A DNA stretch of 64,000 bases, from contig DAISYQ010000004.1 of assembly GCA_036825195.1 (NCBI GenBank), positions 78,590 through 142,589 on the forward strand, read 5' to 3'. This document shows positions 44,446 to 53,080 of this stretch, piece by piece. The notes below the pieces were generated by a model. That model was not told the origin of the DNA, ran no database searches, and was given only the letters and a program-made list of their open reading frames with translations. The position numbers and the translations under genes are program-made. Position 1 is the first letter of the stretch. Every line of letters starts with the position of its first letter. This stretch comes from UBA2210 sp036825195. GTDB lineage: Bacteria > Desulfobacterota > Syntrophia > Syntrophales > UBA2210.

Positions 44446-46257
44446 TCAATCGATCTGTGGACAAATATCCAACTCCACAAGTTTATTAATCGGAATACTT
44501 CCATCGCTATTCCAGCCCCTAACAGTATAATATTCAGTAATCATTTTATTGAGTTCTACTACCTGACCTTTACTGGGTCCTTCTGGCATCGGCTCTGTCA
44601 ACATCCTCTTTGGTAGAGAATCATCTGCACTGGTAAGGCCTGCTTTTTGATTGAATAATCGCTCTACATTCCATATCCTTTCTCCAGCCTTCATCAAACT
44701 TTTCGCATCGTATCCCGCACCGGTTGCAGCCTCAATAATCGGAAGCATATTTTCAACTTTCACAACACCGCGGATAAGACAACAAACACCACAGGAGTCC
44801 AGTACAGTGAGATAATCCTGCCCCCCCATGAGTAGAGCCGCTCTGTCTTTATAATCAAAACGGTCCACCATTTCCTGACCAAATGTTCGACCGCGCATAT
44901 GGCAGGCGCCCCGATTGGAAGTGGCGTAGCCAAGCCCTTTTTCTTTAAGACCACGAGGGTCATAGCCTGACATTTCCATTTTCTTGCTGGTCATGGCAAG
45001 CTCTGGATGTCCATACTTTTCCGCCAGGCGATATGATCCTTCGGCAAGAACATCACCAAAGCCCTTTCTCTCACCAATCATATCGATTAGTTTTATCATA
45101 GCTTCGCCATCACCGAAATTAAGCGAAAAACCAATGTCTTCATATGGCAGAAAACCCCTTTCATACAACTCCATCGCACAGGCTATAGTTCCTCCGGTAG
45201 ACATTGTGTCCAAGCCCAATTCGTTACACCGGTAGCCGGCTCTGGTTATCATCAGAGGGTCTCCTATACCGCAATTTGGTCCAAGTAGAGCTATAGTTTC
45301 GTACTCAGGGCCTTCTCCCTTTAGAATCTCTCCTTCATTTTCTACCTGTGTTACCCGTCCGCATGCCAGCGGGCAAGACAGACACGCTTTTCTCCCTGTA
45401 AGAACCGATTGTTGTATTGCTGTGGCATTTATCCTTTCCGCTTCTTCGAAAACGCCTGTTTGGAAGTTTCTGGTGGGTATTATGCCTGCCGCACTGACTG
45501 GATCAACAAGAAACGGAGTGCCCTTGTCTGACAAAACTTTCATGTTGTCTGAAGCTAGGAGCATATCTCTTACTCGTTTTACACTTTCCTTAAACATTGT
45601 CTCATCGGACAAGGGAATCTTTTTTGTTCCACATGTGACAATTGCCTTTAAATTCTTGGAGCCCATTACGGCTCCAATTCCACCACGGGCCGCAGCCCGA
45701 TATTTATCGTTCATCACAGCGGCATACAGAACCTTTTTCTCACCAGCTATTCCAATACAGGCAATAGAACTTTTCTTTGCCATACGAGCATCCATGAACT
45801 CACTGCGGAGTATATCGTCGGTTTCTGTGACGTTCTTACCCCACAAATGAGTAGCTGGCTTCAGATGAGCCCCTGAGTCCGTAATGGACAAGTAAACCGG
45901 TTCTGCAGCACGGCCCTCAATAACAACGAGATCATACCCTGTGGACTTTAGTCTGGTTCCAAATTTGCCGCCGGAATTACAGAAAATGATACCACCAGTG
46001 AGTGGGGATTTCGTTACCACCATATACCGACCACTTGCGGGCGCTCCTGTACCGGTGAGGGGGCCGGTGGCAAAGATCAGTTTGTTTTCAGGGTTGAAGG
46101 GATGCGTAGAGGGAGACATTTCCTCTAATAGCAGTTTTGCTGCCAATCCGCGCCCTCCTATATATTGTTTCAGAATCGAAATATCCAACTCCTGATCAGA
46201 ACATTCACCACTGTTCAAGTCGACTCGAAGCATTTTCCCGAACCATCCGTACATCAT
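44446..46257 (-). CDS. tungsten aldehyde:ferredoxin oxidoreductase
   Basis: A 603-residue AOR-family enzyme oxidising an aldehyde to the acid with ferredoxin. GWFGKMLRVDLNSG (4-17) and YIGGRGLAAKLLLEE (about 32-46) are the pterin-binding start. The 4Fe-4S ligands are in CLSCPLAC (about 292-299), with a fourth Cys in DSCGVCC (about 496-502). The pterin contacts RGGIGAVMGSKNLKAI are present (about 193-208). The length is normal. W is assumed; no transporter for it is in the window. GAGGAGGCATAGAAAT precedes the ATG, 45 bp after the TRAP permease gene. Confidence 0.93.
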   Translation of the reverse strand: MMYGWFGKMLRVDLNSGECSDQELDISILKQYIGGRGLAAKLLLEEMSPSTHPFNPENKLIFATGPLTGTGAPASGRYMVVTKSPLTGGIIFCNSGGKFGTRLKSTGYDLVVIEGRAAEPVYLSITDSGAHLKPATHLWGKNVTETDDILRSEFMDARMAKKSSIACIGIAGEKKVLYAAVMNDKYRAAARGGIGAVMGSKNLKAIVTCGTKKIPLSDETMFKESVKRVRDMLLASDNMKVLSDKGTPFLVDPVSAAGIIPTRNFQTGVFEEAERINATAIQQSVLTGRKACLSCPLACGRVTQVENEGEILKGEGPEYETIALLGPNCGIGDPLMITRAGYRCNELGLDTMSTGGTIACAMELYERGFLPYEDIGFSLNFGDGEAMIKLIDMIGERKGFGDVLAEGSYRLAEKYGHPELAMTSKKMEMSGYDPRGLKEKGLGYATSNRGACHMRGRTFGQEMVDRFDYKDRAALLMGGQDYLTVLDSCGVCCLIRGVVKVENMLPIIEAATGAGYDAKSLMKAGERIWNVERLFNQKAGLTSADDSLPKRMLTEPMPEGPSKGQVVELNKMITEYYTVRGWNSDGSIPINKLVELDICPQID

Positions 46258-46302
46258 ATTTCTATGCCTCCTCGGAATATTTCCTTTTACTCATATCCAG
46301 AA

Positions 46303-47598
46303 TCAGGGTAGGACCAGTCCCAGAGATCTCGGTATAATGAGACTAAGCTCTGGGAAAAAGATAGTAAGGTAGAAAACCAATGCTATACACAATACAAAAG
46401 GCAGAATGCTTTTGGTTATCGCTGCCGCAGGGATGTTTCCAACGGCACTGGCAATAAATATGCTTTCCGCCATGGGGGGAGTATTTTGGCCAACCATAAT
46501 GCCAACAACGAGAACAACACCGAAGTGTATAGGGGATATGCCGAGTGCCATGACAGAAGCATAGAAAAGCGGAACACACACAAATAGCATGAGAATACAC
46601 TCCATAAATGTACCCAAAATAATGATTACTATACTTGCCAGTAATAAGAATGCTAACGGACTAAGCGATGCGGTCATAACCAAATTGAGAATCTTCTGTG
46701 GAAATTCCGCCAGTACAAACATCCGTCCCAGCAAAATCCCACCGGCGACCATAATCATAACCGAACCTATGGTATTTGCAGCTCTCTTGGTAGCATTCCA
46801 AAAAGTTTGCCAGTTGAGTCCACGATAGAAAAAAACCCCAATAATCAAGGAATAGACACAGGCTACACTTGCTGCCTCGGTAGGTGTGGCGATTCCAGCA
46901 TATATGCTTCCCAGTACAATGACCGGCATTATGAGAGCAGGAACAGAGCGCTTTATTATATCACGCCTTTCATGGGGGGAAATTTCGGCAGATAAGATGT
47001 ATCCTTTCCTTTTACCAATAATGTATGCACATACAACCATTATCCCAACGGTTAGTATACCGGGAAGCATACCCGCGGCAAATAACGTTGCCACGTTCTG
47101 TTCGACTAGAGCGCCATAAATGATAAAAAACATGCTGGGAGGAATAATATTACCCAATGTTCCCGAAACGGATACTACGGAACCAGCAAAGCCTTCGTCA
47201 TAGTTCTCTTCGAGCATTTGAGGTATCATAATGATTCCAATAGTAGCGATAGATGCGGCAGCAGAGCCACAAATAGCAGCAAAAAAACCTGCCGCTACAA
47301 CCGTGGCGATACCTAACCCACCGGGTATTCTGCCAAAGGTCACCTTCATGACATCAAAAAGCGCTTTGGCAGCACCTCCTTCCAGAAAAATTTCACCCAT
47401 ATATACAAACAGAGGCAAGGCCAGCATAGTGAAACTGCTGATACCTTGAACAACCATGTGTGCACATGTATGAGGTGGCATGCCAAAAGCGAACTGGGTC
47501 AAGAATGCACTGCCGATCCCCAATGCCACAAAAATAGGGGATCCTGTCAGAAACAATGCAAATGTGATCACAACACCAATCAAAAGTATCCAATCCAC
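46303..47598 (-). CDS. dctM: TRAP transporter large permease (DctM), system 1
   Basis: A 431-residue protein with about 12 hydrophobic segments, the DctM/TrapT channel of a sodium-driven tripartite transporter. Family marks are GSPIFVALGIGSAFL near the start, FVYMGEIFLEGGAA (about 64-77), ICGSAAASIATIG (about 108-120) and LGNIIPPSMFFIIYG (about 147-161). A GTG start at 47598 is used, with GGAAGGGAGAG upstream, 2 bp after the DctQ stop. Confidence 0.93.
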   Translation of the reverse strand: MDWILLIGVVITFALFLTGSPIFVALGIGSAFLTQFAFGMPPHTCAHMVVQGISSFTMLALPLFVYMGEIFLEGGAAKALFDVMKVTFGRIPGGLGIATVVAAGFFAAICGSAAASIATIGIIMIPQMLEENYDEGFAGSVVSVSGTLGNIIPPSMFFIIYGALVEQNVATLFAAGMLPGILTVGIMVVCAYIIGKRKGYILSAEISPHERRDIIKRSVPALIMPVIVLGSIYAGIATPTEAASVACVYSLIIGVFFYRGLNWQTFWNATKRAANTIGSVMIMVAGGILLGRMFVLAEFPQKILNLVMTASLSPLAFLLLASIVIIILGTFMECILMLFVCVPLFYASVMALGISPIHFGVVLVVGIMVGQNTPPMAESIFIASAVGNIPAAAITKSILPFVLCIALVFYLTIFFPELSLIIPRSLGLVLP

Positions 47599-47600
47599 AA

Positions 47601-48125
47601 CTAGCTCTCCCTTCCTTTTGATATTTCTTTAATTGAACTGATCAACCCCCTTACGGAGTAGAACAAGAGTACGAACAACCCAATCGGGAAGGCAAGATGC
47701 CATATCCAGTAAAATGGAACATAATCAAGGGTTGAGTGGTAGCCAACCCTGTAATAAACGATTGTATCGAGTATGCCGAGATACAAATAAACTACCGAAA
47801 ACAATACTATCGTCGTGTTTATATAAATATTGACTATACCCTTTGAACGCCACATCCGTTTGCTTTCGAGATAATCAGGAAGAAGAGCGATACTTATATG
47901 CCTTTTCTCTTTTAAAACTTTCCCCATCATAAGAAATACCATCCAGACAAACAGAAAAATGCTGTACTCAGATATCTGGCTGAAGCTTTTTCCGAAGACA
48001 TAACGACTGATCACTTCAACAAAAACTAGCCCGGTAACAACTAAAATGAAAACACTTGATACAACTGTAGTGAGGGTATCGAATATGTTATCCAGTATGT
48101 TATTCGCTTTTTTTATAACCGACAT
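47601..48125 (-). CDS. dctQ: TRAP transporter small permease (DctQ), system 1
   Basis: A 174-residue, four-helix membrane subunit of the TRAP transporter. VEVISRYVFGKSFSQISEYSIFLFVWMVFL (about 48-77, as pattern) is the family core, followed by KEKRHISIALLPDYL. It is located between dctP and dctM in the usual P-Q-M order. The gap to dctP (479 bases) is unusually long. Confidence 0.9.
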   Translation of the reverse strand: MSVIKKANNILDNIFDTLTTVVSSVFILVVTGLVFVEVISRYVFGKSFSQISEYSIFLFVWMVFLMMGKVLKEKRHISIALLPDYLESKRMWRSKGIVNIYINTTIVLFSVVYLYLGILDTIVYYRVGYHSTLDYVPFYWIWHLAFPIGLFVLLFYSVRGLISSIKEISKGRES

Positions 48126-48604
48126 CTATTCTTACCTCCGAGATTTACTTGCACCGATGCTAATACTTCCGATACAATCCTTGGCGACAGTAAACAAGAT
48201 CTGTATAATATCCAGCGATTGAACTTCTTACACGTGTCAACACCACAGAATGCGTAATTTGAATCTCCGGATACTTACCACTTCATCTATCGAATGAGTT
48301 ACTTCCATTGAACCCTAACTACGGAAACGAAATGGGCACGAAGATAAAATAAACTGTTTCTTCTAGTCACTCGGCACATAGGAATGAAGGATACGGCGAC
48401 GATATGGCATGACCCAGATAACGAACATTTCCGTTTGAGAACAACCATCTTGGGGTAATCGCAATTCGATACCATATCGCCGCCTCAATAGACTCCCACA
48501 CCTATAAAACCTCGTTTTTCGGGTTTTTGTTTAGTGTATTAACCGTATCCATTTACCACTATTCATATGGCAACCCATCACGACGGTGCAGCAAGGCACC
48601 TTCA
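48126..48604. other. long dctP-dctQ spacer with weak hairpin
   Basis: A 479-base gap inside the TRAP operon without a gene. AAAACCTCG (48506-48514) can pair imperfectly with CGGGTTTTT (48520-48528), about 80 bases after the dctP stop, and may be an attenuating hairpin that lets the binding protein be made in excess. Nothing else was recognised. Confidence 0.45.
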
Positions 48605-49753
48605 TCAAGGCCTATACTGTTTAGCCTGCTCAAAAATAGCCTTTCCATTGAATTTTTCTGCTATTTTGGGCAGCACCTCTTTTTGTAGTATATTCTCCCA
48701 TACTTGTGTTTGTTCTTTGGTAAGACGAGTAACTGTATTTTTGGGGATACTTTCGTATTCTTTTAATAGCTTATCGGAAGCAGCCTGCACGGTATCCTGA
48801 TTGTGGCGGGCAGCATTCGGTATTTCAGCCGTGATCGCATCTCTTACCTCCTGAGGGAGATCGTCCCACCATTGAACATTAACAAGAAATCCTACGAACA
48901 TGTTGGTAAAGGCCCATCCGCCATAGGGAATAGTCAAATAAGGACACGTTTCTTTTGCTGACCAAGCTGTTATGCCTGTTGCTGGTGTGATAAGACCCCC
49001 ATCTACAACACCCTGACTCAGAGCGGCCAATACTTCGGCAGTCTGCAATACGACCGGGCTAGCGCCAAATGCCTTAATGGCCTCCGTCTGGATGTAGGAA
49101 GGAGCCGACCTGAGTTTCAATCCCTTCCAATCTTGGGGAGTAACAAGAGGCCGCTTGGTATTCCAAGGAATATCTCCATAGGGAATATCAAACGCCCAGT
49201 ACAAAATCTTTGCCCCTGTCTTTTTAGCAAGGTCTTCATTCATCTGTTTGTAAATTGGTGACTTGGTAAATTCCTGCATTCCGGCCCAACCGTTTATAAC
49301 GCCTGGAGCAGTAAGACAATTCCAGCGGCCATCGTACGCGGCAAGGTGGTTGATATTGAAATAACCGAACTGAATCATACCCGACATACAACCCTGAACT
49401 TCTTCCGCACCGGTTGCAAACATTGTAGCTGATGGATAAACTGTTACCTGGACCCTGCCGCCGGTTGCTTTTTCAATGTGCTCCTTTAGAATGACCGGCT
49501 GTTTACCAAAGATACTGTCTGGAGCAAAACAGTGCGTTACCTTGGCTTTTATTACACCTTTTGAGGCGTCCGCCTGAGAACATACTGAGAATACAAAAAA
49601 GATTGATACTATCAAAAATAAAGGAACAAGAAAGCCCCCCCTACCCATCCCTCGTCTGAGGCTAGAGTTGGTTCTGAGCCAGCTTCGGAGAATCAGAGCA
49701 TGAGACATACTCAACAATCTTAATGATTTTTTAGTGAATGTACACATTTCCAT
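48605..49753 (-). CDS. dctP: TRAP substrate-binding protein (DctP), system 1
   Basis: A 382-residue periplasmic solute receptor. After the hydrophobic signal (about 40-58, FLVPLFLIVSIFFVFSV, cleavage near ADA-SK), the DctP fold shows VTVYPSATMFATGAEEVQG, KGLKLRSAP and VVLQTAEVLAALSQGVVDGG (the conserved P-x-x-E-x-Y/A-x-A-L-xx-G-x-V-DG pattern). ATG 49753 has a strong GGAGG 6 bases upstream, so an unusually long N-terminal region of 39 residues precedes the signal core; ATG 49648 would give a normal signal peptide but has a poor site. Ligand unknown, probably an organic acid. Confidence 0.88.
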   Translation of the reverse strand: MEMCTFTKKSLRLLSMSHALILRSWLRTNSSLRRGMGRGGFLVPLFLIVSIFFVFSVCSQADASKGVIKAKVTHCFAPDSIFGKQPVILKEHIEKATGGRVQVTVYPSATMFATGAEEVQGCMSGMIQFGYFNINHLAAYDGRWNCLTAPGVINGWAGMQEFTKSPIYKQMNEDLAKKTGAKILYWAFDIPYGDIPWNTKRPLVTPQDWKGLKLRSAPSYIQTEAIKAFGASPVVLQTAEVLAALSQGVVDGGLITPATGITAWSAKETCPYLTIPYGGWAFTNMFVGFLVNVQWWDDLPQEVRDAITAEIPNAARHNQDTVQAASDKLLKEYESIPKNTVTRLTKEQTQVWENILQKEVLPKIAEKFNGKAIFEQAKQYRP

Positions 49754-50477
49754 TTTGAGCCTCCATTTTTTGTGTTAATTTTAGTACTTTCGATATAACA
49801 AACTTACGCGAATTCTTTTACGCATCACCTCCCCCAATCGCAGCCCCTCTTTAATACCTCATACACAAATATTTTTTCAGCATTCCGGAAGCGCCATTTC
49901 CGTGGGCACTCTCTGTTGTACCTCCACGCCCACTTCATTCCTTTAAGTAAGCATTCATCAACCACGTCGTATAACGAACACTTGTTATCATTACGAACGA
50001 TCGTTATTAATTCATAAATCCCCCCCCTTGTCAAGAAAATATTTGAGATTCATTTTTAATGAATACTCAAAATAGTTTTATTATGTTTTTTTATTAGTGA
50101 AGTGAATTGAACGATAACATACGACGGGAAAGTAAATCCTAGTTGGCATACAGAGAAATATCCCTATATAATTGTATAGTTCTGCAGTAATAGGGGCAAG
50201 AATATCGGAAGTACATAGAACATCACGCCTCTATAAAATCATACCTATCTAACAATACCGAGCAGTGCTTTCCCCTAGTTAGTTCAATGGCAAAGCCAAG
50301 AAGCTCATCACAATCATTATAAATATGTGACATAAGAAGACGCGATTCTGTCCTTTTGTGCACAGAAAAAAGGAGCTCATTCATTTTAGCAACTACTTCC
50401 AACATCCTAAAAAAATTAACGGGAGGCTTACTCGAGAAGAGAAATTCTTGAACATTTTTATCCTGATAATTATGCCC
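49754..50477. promoter_or_regulatory. promoter and operator region of the module A TRAP operon
   Basis: A minus-strand promoter has -35 TTGACA (50034-50029) and -10 ATTAAT/TTAATA near 50011-50005, spacer 17-18. Directly downstream are two inverted repeats: AACGATCGTT (49996-50005, perfect) and ATAAC-N8-GTTAT (49971-49988), an arrangement typical of a TetR-type operator. The leader to dctP is about 245 bases. Upstream (50040-50477) only weak frames occur, one of 60 codons at 50223-50405 without support. Confidence 0.55.
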
Positions 50478-50759
50478 GTCTGTAATCTCTTTGTCTTTTC
50501 TTCGTATTGTTCACCCCTTGTTTTCTCTCACAATCTCAGCCTCCTCCATATATACCAGACAAGGAAAAACGACATGGCGGCTACCGATACTATCCGCAGC
50601 AGAGTAATCAGTCCCTCGTCTTGTATCCCGGAATTACCAATCTGATCATTTACACCTTCATTGTCCACTTCATACTCACCGGCCGGATGTTGCCTCTCCG
50701 ATGCCGCACAGGCAATATTCTGGACATTCCAGCCCCAAATTATTTTTTTAGATACTTTC
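50478..50759. repeat. copy B of the duplicated cassette (partner at 32544-32834)
   Basis: Matches copy A closely (about 90 percent over the best 215 bases by eye) in the same orientation. The left end carries the first 10 codons of the PPOX gene with the start codon changed to ATA, after which homology ends abruptly at GTCTG (50478). The right end falls inside the small protein gene. A conserved AAGGGGTG ribosome-binding site remains before the dead start. Confidence 0.85.
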
Positions 50760-50857
50760 GGCCCTTCTGCACCGAAATGAACGTTACCCATCCCGTATGA
50801 ATAAAGGAAAATTAATACAAGGACTGTACACGCTATGATTTTGCCATGTGTTTTCAT
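50528..50857 (-). CDS. small exported protein with C-terminal membrane anchor, function unknown
   Basis: A 109-residue protein. A signal peptide covers about 1-24 (KIIACTVLVLIFLYSYG), followed by a polar, acidic middle (about 45-80), then one hydrophobic segment (about 84-101, LLRIVSVAAMSFFLVWYIW) and a basic end RRLRL. The layout (signal, polar body, TM, Arg tail) resembles sorted surface proteins or a simple type I membrane protein. A truncated paralogue is at 32594-32834, which supports that this frame is real coding sequence. Confidence 0.6.
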   Translation of the reverse strand: MKTHGKIIACTVLVLIFLYSYGMGNVHFGAEGPKVSKKIIWGWNVQNIACAASERQHPAGEYEVDNEGVNDQIGNSGIQDEGLITLLRIVSVAAMSFFLVWYIWRRLRL

Positions 50858-51194
50858 TAGGATTACCTCAACAAGATATTATTTCACGGGAACCGAGTGA
50901 CCGTCACTCAACTCCTATCCCCAGAGGCCATCGATGCCAGACATGAACGATTACCTATTTCTCAGAACCAATCCGTCTTCAATATTCATCTATGCATAAT
51001 GGAAGCTTCAGTGCAACTTCTGATTTACGATTTCTCACACTCGGATTGATGGTTACAAGGTTCGTGAGATGACGAAGGGTTACAACATGGAGAGTCATCT
51101 CACCACCAGTGCAACTATGGGGAAGGTATATATCGAAGATCCTTCCTTTATGTATTGCGAGGGGTTTAAATCAATACCGCGAGCGGCAGTATTG
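50858..51194. other. intergenic, no gene seen
   Basis: This 337-base stretch lies between the small exported protein gene and the gdhA terminator hairpin. Short frames here lack support. It may contain the promoter of the small protein gene. Confidence 0.4.
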
Positions 51195-51231
51195 GTGGCG
51201 ATTCCCTCGAACGTACGCAGGGAATCGCCAC
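51195..51231 (-). terminator. hairpin after gdhA
   Basis: GTGGCGATTCCCT (51195-51207) pairs perfectly over 13 bp with AGGGAATCGCCAC (51219-51231), loop of 11, 30 bp downstream of the gdhA stop on the minus strand. The stem is strong but no T run follows, so it may be a rho-dependent or 3'-protective hairpin. Confidence 0.6.
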
Positions 51232-51261
51232 GTATTTCAGATATTCGATTACAGTTTCCTG

Positions 51262-52611
51262 TTACACAATACCCTGGGCCATCATCGCTTCTGCTACCTT
51301 GATAAAGCCGGCTATGTTAGCACCATTGACGTAATTGCCCGGTGTGCCGTACTCTTCCGCAGCTTCGATACAGGCCGTATGGATACTTTTCATGATCCTC
51401 TTCAGATAGGTATCCACTTCCTCACGGTCCCAGCTTAAACGCATACTGTTCTGGGCCATCTCAAGACCGGAAACCGAAACTCCTCCGGCATTCGCCGCTT
51501 TTCCCGGCGCATACAGTATGCCGGCATCTACAAAGGTCTCTATCCCTTCCGGTACCGTCGGCATATTCGCACCCTCACTGACCAGGTGTACTTTATTCGC
51601 TATCAGATTCTTTGCGTCTTTCGCATTGATTTCATTCTGTGTCGCGCAGGGGAATGCACAATCCGCCTCGTGATTCCAGAGAGGATTGTAACCAAGAGAA
51701 GAATCGACAGGCGTATATACCGCTTCGGGATATTCGTCGGCATATTCCGCGATACGACCACGTTTGAAATTCTTGAGTCTCATGACAAAATCCAGCTTGT
51801 CGCGGTCTATACCTTCCTCATCGTATATATATCCCGATGAATCCGATAAGGTTACCACCTTGCCTCCCAGCTCAAGGATCTTCTCTACGGCGAACTGTGC
51901 CACGTTGCCGGAACCGGATACCAAGCAGGTCTTCCCGGCAAGTGTCTCGTTGCGGGTAGTAAGCATCTCCGCGGCAAAATATACCGCACCGTATCCCGTG
52001 GCCTCAGGACGGATCAGACTTCCGCCCCAGGTAAGGCCCTTTCCCGTCAAAACACCCGTAAACTCATTGCGTAGTTTTTTGTACATACCGAATAAGAAAC
52101 CGATCTCCCTGGCGCCGACTCCGATATCCCCGGCCGGAACATCCGTGTCAGGACCAATGTGTCTGAATATCTCCGACATAAAGCTATGACAGAACCGCAT
52201 CACTTCGGTGTCTGATTTCCCCTTGGGATTAAAATTAGATCCCCCTTTCGCCCCTCCCATGGGCAGGGTTGTCAGTGCATTTTTGAAGACCTGCTCAAAC
52301 CCCAAAAACTTGAGAATACTCAGGTTGACCGACGGATGAAACCGAAATCCGCCCTTGTAGGGCCCTATTGCGCTGTTCATCTGAATCCGGTATCCTCTGT
52401 TGATCTGTACCTCACCCCTGTCATCTACCCAGGGCACACGAAACATGATAACCCGCTCAGGTTCCATCATACGCTCAAGAATCTTCGCCTTGCGATACTC
52501 CGGATGCTTTTCCAGAACCGGTTCCACCGACTCAACTACCTCTGTAACAGCCTGTAGAAATTCCGGTTCACCGGGATTGTTGATCTCACACATCTTCACG
52601 TAATCTGACAC
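51262..52611 (-). CDS. gdhA: NADP-type glutamate dehydrogenase
   Basis: Interconverts 2-oxoglutarate + ammonia and glutamate, usually in the assimilatory direction. It is about 449 residues, a hexameric 50-kDa type. NRGYRIQMNSAIGPYKGGFRFHPSVN (about 68-93, pattern) and MGGAKGGSNFNPKGKSD (about 121-137) hold substrate-binding lysines; VSGSGNVAQFAVEKI (about 232-246) is the Rossmann loop. GTG 52611 is preferred because GGAGG lies 9 bases upstream; TTG 52617 is too close to it. Its composition looks closer to the left half than to the surrounding AT-rich modules. Confidence 0.93.
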   Translation of the reverse strand: MSDYVKMCEINNPGEPEFLQAVTEVVESVEPVLEKHPEYRKAKILERMMEPERVIMFRVPWVDDRGEVQINRGYRIQMNSAIGPYKGGFRFHPSVNLSILKFLGFEQVFKNALTTLPMGGAKGGSNFNPKGKSDTEVMRFCHSFMSEIFRHIGPDTDVPAGDIGVGAREIGFLFGMYKKLRNEFTGVLTGKGLTWGGSLIRPEATGYGAVYFAAEMLTTRNETLAGKTCLVSGSGNVAQFAVEKILELGGKVVTLSDSSGYIYDEEGIDRDKLDFVMRLKNFKRGRIAEYADEYPEAVYTPVDSSLGYNPLWNHEADCAFPCATQNEINAKDAKNLIANKVHLVSEGANMPTVPEGIETFVDAGILYAPGKAANAGGVSVSGLEMAQNSMRLSWDREEVDTYLKRIMKSIHTACIEAAEEYGTPGNYVNGANIAGFIKVAEAMMAQGIV

Positions 52612-53080
52612 AGCCAATTACCTCCTTCTTGTATTTTTTATCTTCTCGTATTGAGATATAGGGAGGAAGCTCCGTAATTCCATCCCGATAATCACAACAT
52701 TTCCAAGATACCTTGACGCTGATGACAACAGACAGTCAAACATCGTCCAAAGCAAAAGATGTGCCAAGATGCGTAATCTAAATAGTATGAGCGATAACAA
52801 GATGTTACATCTCCCCTACAAATAGTTATCTAGTAATGAGTCATATATAAATCAAAAAACACAAAACTAGCAATAGATATCGTCAACTACGATTCGATGC
52901 ATCAAAGAATCGCTACCACATACACAACAAGTCAATGAGCACAGTTAGTTATGCACTTCATGAACCGTTACTGCATCATGTTGTATGCTACATTATGTTG
53001 CTTCATCTTATACATCAGGCGATATAATCACATATTTCATATGCTTACCTTCAGTAATCTTATTTTCCCCTCTTTGTTAT
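52612..53080. other. AT-rich intergenic, no gene seen
   Basis: A 469-base gap between gdhA and the MFS gene with no supported frame. The gdhA promoter must lie at its left end, but no consensus pair stands out. Confidence 0.4.

Noticed and set aside
49825..50034. 69-codon minus-strand frame upstream of dctP
   Set aside because: It spans the predicted promoter and operators and has no ribosome-binding site.
50223..50405. 60-codon minus-strand frame
   Set aside because: Weak start context, no family resemblance and no neighbour support.
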